Shown here: positions 1 through 6,221 of the stretch, piece after piece
Layout of the letters: every line of letters starts with the position of its first letter
Position numbering within the stretch: position 1 is the first letter of the stretch
Assembly: GCA_003645915.1 (NCBI GenBank)
Contig: QNDG01000101.1
Location: 1 to 6,221, forward strand
Length of the DNA: 6,221 nucleotides
Source of the DNA: Candidatus Zhuqueibacterota bacterium
GTDB lineage: Bacteria > Zhuqueibacterota > QNDG01
Reading direction: 5' to 3'
The notes under the pieces: generated by a model
The model's database searches: none
Told to the model about the DNA's origin: nothing
Seen by the model: only the letters and a program-made list of their open reading frames with translations
Made by a program: the position numbers and the translations under genes

Positions 1-759
1 TGCAAAAAGTGCTGAAAAAAGAATTTCCTTTTTCCCGACAACGTCAATTATAACTGAACCTGAAGATACTCCAAGTGCAGTCTCAAGCGAATCTGCAAGT
101 CTCTTCTGAATGTCGGGTTTAATTACAAGTCTGTCAATCACAACTTCTATGTTGTGCTTTTTGTACTTTTCAAGGTTGATCTGATGATCGTCAAGATCGT
201 AAATATGGCCGTCAACACGAACACGGACAAATCCGTCTCTGCGGATTTGTTCAAAAACTTCCCTGTATTCACCTTTTCTTCCTTTTACAACAGGAGCAAG
301 AATCTGTATTCGCGTACCCTGCTCAATACTTAAAATTGAATCAACCATCTGATCAACGGTCTGTTTTTCAATTTTTCTGCCGCAGTTGTAGCAATAAGGA
401 ACTCCTATCCTTGCATACAGAAGACGAAGATAATCATAAATTTCAGTTACAGTCCCTACAGTAGATCTTGGGTTCTTACTGGACGATCTTTGCTCAATTG
501 AGATTGCAGGAGACAGGCCTTCAATGCTTTCCACGTCGGGCTTTTCCATCAGTCCAAGAAATTGTCTTGCATAGGCGGAAAGAGATTCAACATATCTCCT
601 CTGTCCTTCAGCATAAATAGTGTCAAATGCAAGGGAAGATTTGCCTGAACCGGAAAGGCCTGTTATTACAACCAGTTTTCCCCTGGGGATTGAAAGGTCG
701 ATGTTTTTAAGATTGTGTTCTTTTGCTCCGTGTATTATTATCTTGTCGGTTTTTGCCAT
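1..759 (-). CDS. uvrA: UvrA, excinuclease ABC subunit A (N-terminal 253 residues; cut by window edge)
   Basis: UvrA is the damage-recognition ATPase of nucleotide excision repair. It dimerises, loads UvrB on damaged DNA and then leaves. The visible part starts at the ATG at 759 and stays open to base 1, giving 253 of an expected 930-950 residues. Residues 7-30 are the first beta strands of ATPase domain I. Walker A is GLSGSGKSS at 34-42. The family block [17 protein letters not shown] follows at 51-67, and the Q-loop region [31 protein letters not shown] spans 87-117, with invariant-looking NPRSTVGT at 96-103. A CYNC pair sits at 123-126, before the UvrB-binding region (from about 132). Signature I, the zinc fingers and ATPase domain II lie outside the window. 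The start has only a weak AAGAGA ribosome-binding candidate 9 nt upstream. The gene is divergent from the TPR gene. Identification is secure; start choice is good but not certain. Confidence 0.97.
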   Translation of the reverse strand, partial: MAKTDKIIIHGAKEHNLKNIDLSIPRGKLVVITGLSGSGKSSLAFDTIYAEGQRRYVESLSAYARQFLGLMEKPDVESIEGLSPAISIEQRSSSKNPRSTVGTVTEIYDYLRLLYARIGVPYCYNCGRKIEKQTVDQMVDSILSIEQGTRIQILAPVVKGRKGEYREVFEQIRRDGFVRVRVDGHIYDLDDHQINLEKYKKHNIEVVIDRLVIKPDIQKRLADSLETALGVSSGSVIIDVVGKKEILFSALFA

Positions 760-1051
760 TCTATTTTGTCTCTTAATTTCTGGTAATTGTTAAAAATATT
801 AATTTGTGTTTTTCTTACATAATGTTTGTTTAAATTTATCCTGTCTTGTTTTCTTATAGATTTAGAATCTAGTAAGATCAGTAATATTAAACGGTTAGAG
901 CCTGTAACGCAGCTATTTTCAATTGTTCCGGATTTTGCAAATAATTAAATCCCTGTAAAAAATAACTTGTATTTGTAAATAAATATCATTAATAATAAAA
1001 TACACTGCTTTTTTTTCAAATTCAAGTTAATATACAATTTTGGGAGGTGCT
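760..1051. promoter_or_regulatory. Divergent intergenic region between uvrA and the TPR gene
   Basis: About 290 AT-rich bases separate two divergent starts, so promoters for both genes should lie here. A plausible plus-strand promoter is listed separately. For uvrA on the minus strand I found no convincing -35/-10 pair. Two small dyads are visible: TAGATT-TAG-AATCTA at 857-871 (6-bp arms, 3-nt loop) and GGATTT/AAATCC at 930-935 and 947-952. Neither matches a regulator site I can name. No LexA-type box (CTGT-N8-ACAG or GAAC-N4-GTTC) was seen, so SOS control of uvrA is not supported by this stretch. Confidence 0.5.
973..1001 (+). promoter_or_regulatory. Candidate sigma-70 promoter for the TPR gene
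   Basis: TTGTAA at 973-978 and TAAAAT at 996-1001 are separated by 17 nt, matching four of six and five of six positions of the sigma-70 consensus. Transcription would start near 1008 and give a leader of about 44 nt before the ATG at 1052. The surroundings are very AT-rich, so chance matches are likely; TTGTAT at 967-972 with TAATAA at 990-995 is an overlapping alternative. Confidence 0.4.
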
Positions 1052-1825
1052 ATGAAAAAGATTTTGCTTTTTGTTCTTGTTTTGTGTATAGTCAGCTCTG
1101 CAGCGCTGTTTTCAGCGCAGACAGATCAGGTTGCTTTACTCATTACAAAGGGGGATTCTCTTGCTGCAGCATGGAATCATGAAATGGCAGCTATTACATA
1201 TATGAATGCCCTAAAGTTAGATCCGAATAACTATGAAGCTGCATGGAAAGCAGGGGACGAGACAACAGAATTTGCAAACAAACTGTCCGATAATCAGAAG
1301 ACAAGAAAAGAGTCTCTTTTTGAAAAAGCAGTTGAGCTGTGCAAGAAAGCAACGGAAATAAAACCGGACGGATGGGAAGGACATTTTAAGCTTTCCGTTG
1401 CATACGGAAGGCTTGCTCTTTTCAGAGGCGGAAAGAAAAAAATTGAATTGTCAAAACTTATTAAGATTGAAGCGGATAAAGCAGTAGAACTGAACCCAAA
1501 TGCTGATCTTGCATACCATGTACTGGGCAGATGGCATCAGGGACTTGCAAATTTGTCCTGGGTCTTAAAATCTTTTGCAAAGATTCTTTACGGCGGCGTA
1601 CCTCCCGGAACAAATGAAGAAGCTGTTAAAATGTTCAAAAAGGCAATAGAGATTAATCCAAACCACATTGAGCATTATCTTGAGCTGGCCCGTACTTATC
1701 AGTACATGGGTAAAAAGGAACTGATGAAAGCGCCTCTTAAAAAAGTTCTGGAATTACCGAATGTTGAAGAAGATGATCCGGAATTCAAAAAGGAAGCAAA
1801 AGCTATGCTGAAGAAATTGAAATAA
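1052..1825 (+). CDS. Secreted TPR protein, RMDN-like (regulator of microtubule dynamics family TPR domain)
   Basis: This 257-residue protein has a Sec-type signal peptide: KK at 2-3, a hydrophobic stretch at 4-20, and likely cleavage near A18 or A22. It should therefore be exported to the periplasm. The mature part is helical and Lys/Glu-rich, with TPR-like repeats at about 24-60, 86-106, 136-170 and 186-220. The C-terminal half carries a pattern I recognise from eukaryotic RMDN1-3: KAVELNPNADLAYHVLGRW at 143-161, then W170, K173, LYGGVPPGTNEEA at 179-191, KAIEINP at 197-203, and a closing LELP-EEDD element at 233-242. The start is the ATG at 1052 because GGAGGTG at 1043-1049 is a near-perfect Shine-Dalgarno; a TTG at 1040 would place that site inside the coding region. 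The gene stands alone, divergent from uvrA, and ends before a strong terminator. Its molecular role is unknown. TPR domains bind proteins, and the RMDN3/PTPIP51 domain binds lipids, so a scaffold or lipid-binding role is possible but is inference. Confidence 0.85.
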   Translation: MKKILLFVLVLCIVSSAALFSAQTDQVALLITKGDSLAAAWNHEMAAITYMNALKLDPNNYEAAWKAGDETTEFANKLSDNQKTRKESLFEKAVELCKKATEIKPDGWEGHFKLSVAYGRLALFRGGKKKIELSKLIKIEADKAVELNPNADLAYHVLGRWHQGLANLSWVLKSFAKILYGGVPPGTNEEAVKMFKKAIEINPNHIEHYLELARTYQYMGKKELMKAPLKKVLELPNVEEDDPEFKKEAKAMLKKLK

Positions 1826-1851
1826 AATTATTGTTTCATAGTTGAATAAAT

Positions 1852-1898
1852 AATTAAAGCCCCTGCACTGGTTTTACATACATGCAGGGGCTTTAATT
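1852..1898. terminator. Bidirectional intrinsic terminator, perfect 16-bp stem
   Basis: Arms 1852-1867 (AATTAAAGCCCCTGCA) and 1883-1898 are exact reverse complements around a 15-nt loop. The GC-rich core GCCCCTGCA is flanked by AAATTA/TTTAATT. It begins 26 nt after the TPR stop codon, and the right arm supplies a short U-rich end on the plus strand. On the minus strand the complement ends in TTTAATTATTTATTC, so it can also stop transcripts arriving from hemW. The converging genes on both sides fit a shared terminator. Confidence 0.85.
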
Positions 1899-2178
1899 CC
1901 TGTAAGGAATGAAAAAAATATTTGTTTTATATTTATCCATAGAAAGTTTTCAGAGGTGCTGATTTTTACATCTTACGATGAGTGTTTTGATTTGTTCTGT
2001 TTTATCAGAGGTTTATGTTTCAATTAAGGAATTGCTAAATTTTCAACCGGGTATTTTTATCAGCAGTGAATACTGCAATATATTTTTATTGTACTGATAG
2101 GTTGTCAGATATTTTTGTTATTTTTATAAGTAAAAGTTTTTTCCAAGAATAGAATGAAATTTTAATAAAACAGAATTG
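1899..2178. other. AT-rich spacer between terminator and hemW, no gene recognised
   Basis: Together with 1826-1898 this forms a gene-free stretch of about 350 bases between convergent genes. I see no tRNA, known RNA family or credible coding region. An ATG at 1978 opens 39 codons to a TGA at 2095-2097, but it has no well-placed ribosome-binding site and no recognisable product. The most structured part is 2058-2099, where nested short inverted repeats could fold as a small three-way junction. If hemW transcripts are not stopped near their stop codon, this stretch is the hemW 3' untranslated region. Confidence 0.6.
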
Positions 2179-2190
2179 TTAAACTGTTTT
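2167..2190 (-). terminator. Weak hairpin overlapping the hemW stop codon
   Basis: On the minus strand AAAACAG (2190-2184) and CTGTTTT (2173-2167) form a 7-bp stem with a 10-nt loop, followed by ATTAAAATTTC. The hemW TAA (2181-2179) lies in the loop. The stem has only two G-C pairs, so it is a poor terminator by itself and may just help protect or attenuate the 3' end. Confidence 0.25.
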
Positions 2191-3285
2191 TGCAAATCGT
2201 GCCGCAATCTCATCTGCAACAAGCATTCCTTTTGGTGTAAGGATTAACCTGTTATTATTCTTTTTTGCATATCCGGTCCTAATTAAATCCGAAATAATAT
2301 CAAAAGCATCAGTTAAAAGATCCAGTTCTACTCCCCTGTATGTGCGCAGTCCAAGCGATATTTTTTCAAGGAGTGTTTGTTCCTGACTAAGTTTCTCTGT
2401 ACCTGCTGCAGGTTTCTTATGATTTTCCAAAAGCCGTATGTATTTAAAAACATTATCAATATTCCACATTCTCTGTGATCCGTAAAAAGAGTGGGCTGAT
2501 GGACCGAGACCGAGGTACGGAGTATGGTCCCAGTAACCCGTGTTGTGAATTGATTTTTTATTGTTTAATGCAAAATTTGAAATTTCGTAATGCTGGTATC
2601 CTGCATTAATCAGAAACCGGTGAGTTACCAGATACATACTGGAAACTATTTCCTGATCCGGATACGGGACTTTACCTGTTTTTATCATTCTTCCGAGAGG
2701 AGTTTTATCCGACCATGACAACATGTATGTGCTTATATGATCCGGTTTTAAATTGACTGCAGTATGCAGATTTTTTAGAAATAATTCTTCTGTTTGTCCC
2801 GGAAGGCCGTAAATCAGATCAATACTGATATTATCAAAAACTGATTTTGCAAGGGATGTAAACTCCCATGCTTCTTTTGCAGTATGGATTCTTCCCATGA
2901 GCCGGAGTTCGTCATCATTAAACGACTGGCACCCAATACTCAGACGGTTTATCCCTGTATTTTTAAGTTTTTCAAATTCTCTGTTGTCTGCTGCACCGGG
3001 ATTGCTTTCCAGTGTTATTTCAACATTATCTGCAAACTTAAATTTTCCGGAGAGTAGGGATAGAATATCCTCTATGTCCGGAGTTTTTATAAGAGAAGGT
3101 GTTCCCCCGCCAAAATACACGGATTTAAATGTTAAATCTGAAAAGGGAGATTCCCCTGTAAGAGAAATCTCCCTTTTTAAAGCCTGTATAAATTCCGGAA
3201 TTAACTCCCTTTTTGTAATCGAATAAAAATCACAATACCTGCATTTTTTAACACAAAAAGGAAAATGAATATAAATTCCTGCCAT
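2179..3285 (-). CDS. hemW: HemW, radical-SAM heme chaperone (formerly called oxygen-independent coproporphyrinogen III oxidase-like)
   Basis: This 368-residue protein is close to the usual HemW length (about 375). The radical-SAM cluster motif CVKKCRYC at 11-18 (C11, C15, C18) binds a [4Fe-4S] cluster and is followed by the typical DFYS. GGGTPS at 59-64 is the SAM-binding glycine motif. Further family blocks are ESNPG at 93-97, RLSIGCQSFNDDELRLMGRIH at 114-134, DLIYGLPGQT at 156-165, HYEISNFA at 232-239 and HNTGYW at 247-252. The HN pair at 247-248 is the heme-binding H-N-x-x-Y-W element that marks HemW rather than HemN. The last 50 residues look like the usual small winged-helix domain (GYAKKNNNRLILTPKG). 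HemW is cytoplasmic and membrane-associated and is thought to insert heme into respiratory enzymes; coproporphyrinogen oxidase activity is not expected. It is the last gene of the lepA-lepB-hemW operon. Its ATG begins 2 nt after the lepB stop, with no visible Shine-Dalgarno, so coupled translation is likely. Confidence 0.95.
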   Translation of the reverse strand: MAGIYIHFPFCVKKCRYCDFYSITKRELIPEFIQALKREISLTGESPFSDLTFKSVYFGGGTPSLIKTPDIEDILSLLSGKFKFADNVEITLESNPGAADNREFEKLKNTGINRLSIGCQSFNDDELRLMGRIHTAKEAWEFTSLAKSVFDNISIDLIYGLPGQTEELFLKNLHTAVNLKPDHISTYMLSWSDKTPLGRMIKTGKVPYPDQEIVSSMYLVTHRFLINAGYQHYEISNFALNNKKSIHNTGYWDHTPYLGLGPSAHSFYGSQRMWNIDNVFKYIRLLENHKKPAAGTEKLSQEQTLLEKISLGLRTYRGVELDLLTDAFDIISDLIRTGYAKKNNNRLILTPKGMLVADEIAARFAKTV

Positions 3286-3287
3286 GT

Positions 3288-4238
3288 TTAGTGTATCAGG
3301 TTTAATATCCTTGTGATCCGCAGTTTTCTTGTAAGCTGATAAAACGGCAGTTCACTGTTCCATGAGAAATAAATTATCAAACCTTCTCCTACAACATACC
3401 TCTCCGGTAAAAATCCCCAGTACCTTGAATCCAGGCTATTGTCCCGATTGTCCCCCATCATAAAGTAGTGAACATTTTTAACGGTATATCTGCATTTGTC
3501 AAGAGGAGTTTCGTCAATTGCAAAACTTGATACAGGATACGTCCGGATTGCTCTCTGCCATCTGTCCTGGTTTGAGATTGTCAGTTCTGTGGTCTGCCCG
3601 TGATAGCTGAGCGTGATTTTATGCCCCTCATAAATAATCAGCTGAAAACGTTGGTACCAAACGTTTTTATTGGAATCGGAAAAAACATAGACATCTCCCG
3701 GTGCAGGTACACGCACAGGGCCGTAGTTATCTCTGTTGCCGGCTCCGGGGGGAAAAATTGAAAACTCCTGATACGATTCGGGATACATTGCTCCGATATA
3801 TTTTGCATGAGGAGGATCCGGAAAGAGCCTGCCGTTTACATAGACTTTTTTCCGGACAATTTTTACAGTATCCCCGCTTACTGCAATGCATCTTTTTATG
3901 TAGTTTAATTTCGGGTCTCTTGGATATTTAAAAATTACAACGTCACCCTGTTTAGGATCTCTGAATCCCGGAGTTCTGAAAAAGGGTATTTCAAATCCTA
4001 GTTTTGTATATGGTATGCCTATCCAGTCAGGTGAGCGCAAACCGTACACAAATTTGTTGGCAAGAAGAAAATCTCCTACAAGCAGAGTATCTTCCATAGA
4101 GCCGGTTGGTATTCTGAAAGGATAAATAATAATAGCACGGATAACCAAAGCAATTATCAGCGCGACAAAAAAAGATTCCACATACTGCCGGGCTGTGCTT
4201 TTTTCAGTGTTTTTCTGTTGTTTTGAATTTTGGTTCAT
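3288..4238 (-). CDS. lepB: Signal peptidase I (leader peptidase)
   Basis: This 316-residue membrane protease removes signal peptides from Sec and Tat substrates on the outer face of the inner membrane. A polar N-terminus (1-19) precedes one hydrophobic segment at about 21-40. Box B is RIPTGSMEDTLLVGD at 42-56 with nucleophile Ser47. Box D is NYIKRCIAVSGDTV at 112-125 with general base Lys115. Box E is GDNRDNSLDSRYWGF at 262-276. Between boxes D and E lies a long beta-rich insert (about 130-255) that includes IFPPGAGNRDNYGPVRVPAP at 161-180, a pattern I associate with the longer enzymes of Bacteroidota and relatives, as is Cys117 two residues after the lysine. The ATG at 4238 has AGAGG 5 nt upstream (4248-4244), a good ribosome-binding site. 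It starts 17 nt after lepA, and its TAA lies 2 nt before the hemW ATG, so it is the middle gene of the operon. Confidence 0.96.
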   Translation of the reverse strand: MNQNSKQQKNTEKSTARQYVESFFVALIIALVIRAIIIYPFRIPTGSMEDTLLVGDFLLANKFVYGLRSPDWIGIPYTKLGFEIPFFRTPGFRDPKQGDVVIFKYPRDPKLNYIKRCIAVSGDTVKIVRKKVYVNGRLFPDPPHAKYIGAMYPESYQEFSIFPPGAGNRDNYGPVRVPAPGDVYVFSDSNKNVWYQRFQLIIYEGHKITLSYHGQTTELTISNQDRWQRAIRTYPVSSFAIDETPLDKCRYTVKNVHYFMMGDNRDNSLDSRYWGFLPERYVVGEGLIIYFSWNSELPFYQLTRKLRITRILNLIH

Positions 4239-4255
4239 AATTGCCTCTGTAGAGT

Positions 4256-6052
4256 TTATTTGATTTGCAGAAGGGCGAGAAACGCTTCCTGAGGTATTTC
4301 AATTTTACCTACCATTTTCATACGTTTTTTACCCTGTCTCTGTTTTTCGAGCAGTTTTCTTTTTCTTGTGATGTCCCCGCCGTAGCATTTGGCTGTCACA
4401 TTTTTTCTTAATGCTTTTACAGTAGTTCTTGAAATAACTTTTGAGCCGATTGCAGCCTGAATTGCAACTTCGAAAAGCTGTCGGGGAATAAGTTCCTTAA
4501 GCTTAATAGTAAGTTTTTGTCCCCATTCGTATGCTTTTGATCTGTGAACAATCATTGAGAGTGCGTCAACAGGCTCGCCGTTTATAAGAAGATCAAGTTT
4601 TACAAGATCGGATTTTTCAAATCCGATAATTTCATAATCAAACGAAGCATATCCTCTTGAGAGTGATTTTAATTTATCATAAAAATCAAAAATAATTTCT
4701 GAAAGAGGAAAACGGTAGTACAAATTTGCTCTGCTTTCGTCAATGTAGGACGTATTTTTGTATTCACCCCTTCTATCCTGAGCAAGTTTCATTAAATTCC
4801 CCACGTATTCTGAAGGCGTTATAATATTTGCATCAACAAAAGGTTCTTCAATGTGGTCAATTTCATGTACTTTGGGAAGTTTTGCCGGGTTGTCTATTAT
4901 AACTGTTTCCCCTGTCTTTTTAATAACAATTACTTCAACATTGGGCATTGTTGTGATTAAATTTTGTTTGTACTCCCTTTCTAAGCGCTCCTGAATAATT
5001 TCCATATGTAAAAGTCCCAGAAAGCCTACTCTGAATCCGAATCCCAGGGCAGCAGAACTTTCCGGCATAATACTGAGGGCAGAATCATTAAGTTTTAAAC
5101 GATCAAGAGCATTTCTGAGTTCCTCAAGATCATCGGAATCTGTTGGAAAAAGTCCGGAAAATACCATAGGCTTAGGTTCTTTAAATCCCGGAAGAGGAGT
5201 TGATGCAGGGTTATCAGACAGAGTAATCGTGTCGCCGACTTTTGTGTCTTTAAGATTTTTCACTCCTGCAATAATATAGCCCACTTCACCGGATTTCAGA
5301 CACTCTTTTTTCTGTCTGCGGAGACGTAAGACCCCGATTTCGTCAATTTCAAATTCTCTGCCTGTTGACATGAAAATTATTTTATCACCCTGACGAATAG
5401 TTCCGTCAATCATTCTGACATATGCAATTGCACCTCTGTAAAAATCAAAAACAGAGTCAAATATCAGCGCTCTGGGCGCAGAGTCGGTTTCTCCTGCCGG
5501 AGGAGGGATTTTATTAACAATTGCATCAAGTACACTGTCAATTCCTGTACCTTGCTTTGCACTGATTAACAAAATATCTTCTTCTTCGCATCCCAACAGT
5601 TCAACAATTTCATTTCTTGTCCGGTCGATCTGCGCGCTTGGAAGGTCAATTTTATTGATAACAGGAATAATTGTCAGATCATTCTCCATTGCAAGATATA
5701 TGTTGCTGACAGTCTGGGCTTCAATTCCCTGTGCAGCATCAACAACAAGAAGAGCGCCTTCACATGCAACAAGACTTCGGGAGACCTCATATGAAAAGTC
5801 AACATGCCCCGGAGTATCAATAAGGTTAAGAGTGTATTTTTTATTATCTTTATGTTTATAGTGCATCATTATGGCGTGAGCCTTAATTGTAATGCCCCGT
5901 TCTCTTTCAAGATCCATATCATCAAGAACCTGGTTCATCATTGACTCTGGCGATACTGTTTTTGTTTTCTCAAGCAGCCTGTCAGCAAGAGTCGATTTGC
6001 CGTGGTCAATATGAGCAATAATACAAAAATTTCTTATATTCTCTTTATACAT
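4256..6052 (-). CDS. lepA: LepA, elongation factor 4 (ribosome-associated GTPase)
   Basis: From the ATG at 6052 the protein is 598 residues, the normal LepA length. It is a translational GTPase of the EF-G type; proposed roles are ribosomal back-translocation under ionic stress and 30S subunit biogenesis. G1 is AHIDHGKST at 13-21, the switch I region has [10 protein letters not shown] at 49-58, G3 is DTPGHVDF at 79-86, G4 is NKID at 133-136 and G5 is SAK at 164-166. EF-G-like domains II (about 190-285) and III-V follow, and the LepA-specific C-terminal domain holds [19 protein letters not shown] at 555-573, then GKKRMKM. An in-frame ATG at 6109 would add 19 hydrophobic residues not found in the family. 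I reject it because the family begins with a short segment before [11 protein letters not shown] and because the likely promoter lies inside that extension. No Shine-Dalgarno precedes 6052, and the transcript may be leaderless. lepA is the first gene of lepA-lepB-hemW. Confidence 0.97.
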   Translation of the reverse strand: MYKENIRNFCIIAHIDHGKSTLADRLLEKTKTVSPESMMNQVLDDMDLERERGITIKAHAIMMHYKHKDNKKYTLNLIDTPGHVDFSYEVSRSLVACEGALLVVDAAQGIEAQTVSNIYLAMENDLTIIPVINKIDLPSAQIDRTRNEIVELLGCEEEDILLISAKQGTGIDSVLDAIVNKIPPPAGETDSAPRALIFDSVFDFYRGAIAYVRMIDGTIRQGDKIIFMSTGREFEIDEIGVLRLRRQKKECLKSGEVGYIIAGVKNLKDTKVGDTITLSDNPASTPLPGFKEPKPMVFSGLFPTDSDDLEELRNALDRLKLNDSALSIMPESSAALGFGFRVGFLGLLHMEIIQERLEREYKQNLITTMPNVEVIVIKKTGETVIIDNPAKLPKVHEIDHIEEPFVDANIITPSEYVGNLMKLAQDRRGEYKNTSYIDESRANLYYRFPLSEIIFDFYDKLKSLSRGYASFDYEIIGFEKSDLVKLDLLINGEPVDALSMIVHRSKAYEWGQKLTIKLKELIPRQLFEVAIQAAIGSKVISRTTVKALRKNVTAKCYGGDITRKRKLLEKQRQGKKRMKMVGKIEIPQEAFLALLQIK

Positions 6053-6059
6053 AGCGTTA

Positions 6060-6088
6060 AATATAAGGATATTTAAAATAATAGTCAA
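6060..6088 (-). promoter_or_regulatory. Sigma-70 promoter of the lepA-lepB-hemW operon
   Basis: On the minus strand TTGACT (6088-6083) and TATATT (6065-6060) are separated by exactly 17 nt, with five of six matches in each hexamer. Only 7 nt (TAACGCT) lie between the -10 element and the lepA ATG at 6052. A start point at the usual distance would fall on or within a base or two of the A of that ATG, giving a leaderless or nearly leaderless message. Confidence 0.7.
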
Positions 6089-6102
6089 CGTAGAAAAAAG
6101 TC

Positions 6103-6130
6103 TTGACATTTAGTTAAAATGTTTTATATT
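6103..6130 (+). promoter_or_regulatory. Sigma-70 promoter of tRNA-Asn
   Basis: A perfect TTGACA at 6103-6108 and TATATT at 6125-6130 are separated by 16 nt. Transcription would start near 6137, leaving a 5' leader of about 10 nt for RNase P to remove. The -35 element is 14 bp from that of the divergent lepA promoter. The spacer holds a dyad, ACATTT (6106-6111) and AAATGT (6117-6122), overlapping the -35 element; it could be a regulator site or chance. Confidence 0.75.
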
Positions 6131-6147
6131 CTCTATCTCAAATAGAT

Positions 6148-6219
6148 TCCGGAGTAGCTCAATGGTAGAGCGGGTGGCTGTTAACCACTAGGCTGGGGGT
6201 TCAAGTCCCTCCTCCGGAG
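6148..6219 (+). tRNA. tRNA-Asn (anticodon GUU)
   Basis: A full cloverleaf folds from this 72-nt sequence. The acceptor stem TCCGGAG (6148-6154) pairs exactly with CTCCGGA (6212-6218). The D arm is GCTC/GAGC with a short loop AATGGTA. The anticodon stem is GGTGG/CCACT with one G-T wobble, and its loop CTGTTAA (6178-6184) places GTT at 6180-6182, reading AAC and AAU. The variable loop is AGGCT. The T arm is GGGGG/CCCTC with one wobble and loop TTCAAGT. G6219 is the discriminator base, as is usual for bacterial tRNA-Asn. The next bases are CA, not CCA, so the 3' CCA appears not to be encoded and would be added by the nucleotidyltransferase. It has its own promoter and is divergent from lepA. The window ends 2 nt later, so further tRNAs could follow. 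Confidence 0.97.
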
Positions 6220-6221
6220 CA

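Noticed and set aside
760..1039. LexA/SOS box upstream of uvrA.
   Set aside because: Neither CTGT-N8-ACAG nor GAAC-N4-GTTC is present in a usable form. Lineage-specific LexA motifs cannot be excluded by eye.
1040..1051. TTG at 1040 as the start of the TPR protein, adding four residues (MGGA).
   Set aside because: The added codons are the Shine-Dalgarno GGAGGTG itself, ideally placed for the ATG at 1052, and the signal peptide begins cleanly at MKK.
1052..1120. Possible lipoprotein signal with Cys12 in the TPR protein.
   Set aside because: The residue before the cysteine is Leu and the cysteine lies in the middle of the hydrophobic core, so it does not fit a lipobox. A normal signal peptide is the better reading.
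1978..2097. 39-codon open frame on the plus strand in the hemW-side spacer.
   Set aside because: No ribosome-binding site at a usable distance (GAGGTG is about 20 nt upstream), no recognisable domain, and it ends inside the nested inverted repeats.
2897..3226. 109-codon plus-strand open frame opposite hemW.
   Set aside because: It lies wholly antisense to conserved HemW motifs, has no family features, and its composition follows from the opposite strand.
3701..3931. 76-codon plus-strand open frame opposite lepB.
   Set aside because: It is antisense to the LepB catalytic-lysine region and insert, with no domain or supported start.
5655..5861. 68-codon plus-strand open frame opposite lepA.
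   Set aside because: It mirrors the highly conserved GTPase domain of LepA on the other strand.

Overview
This is an AT-rich bacterial chromosomal segment made of housekeeping genes. From left to right it holds the 5' part of uvrA (minus strand, cut by the window edge), a divergent gene for a secreted TPR protein (plus), a perfect inverted-repeat terminator in an AT-rich spacer, the operon lepA-lepB-hemW (minus, read right to left), and tRNA-Asn(GUU) (plus) at the right edge. There are no insertion sequences, CRISPR arrays, phage genes or signs of recent transfer.

The organism is a bacterium, probably Gram-negative. Three features fit the FCB/Ignavibacteria-like part of the tree or a related candidate phylum: the long signal peptidase I with K-R-C after the catalytic lysine, the RMDN-like TPR protein with a signal peptide, and the gene content. 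The best promoters, however, look like ordinary sigma-70 sites (TTGACA/TATATT), not the divergent Bacteroidota consensus. Taxonomy therefore stays tentative.

The minus-strand operon is tight. lepA (elongation factor 4) is followed after 17 nt by lepB (signal peptidase I), and lepB after 2 nt by hemW (radical-SAM heme chaperone). LepA acts at the ribosome, LepB removes signal peptides at the membrane, and HemW handles heme. The lepA-lepB pairing is widespread in bacteria, and a lepA-hemW pairing is known in Firmicutes. The operon and tRNA-Asn appear to start from two back-to-back promoters in a region of about 100 bp. The lepA promoter lies so close to its ATG that the message looks leaderless.

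The left part is a divergent pair. uvrA starts nucleotide excision repair of DNA. The TPR gene encodes an exported protein whose C-terminal two thirds resembles the TPR domain of eukaryotic regulator of microtubule dynamics proteins (RMDN1-3). It is the least ordinary gene here. I see no new multi-gene system. The observations most worth checking are the RMDN-like protein and the leaderless lepA start.
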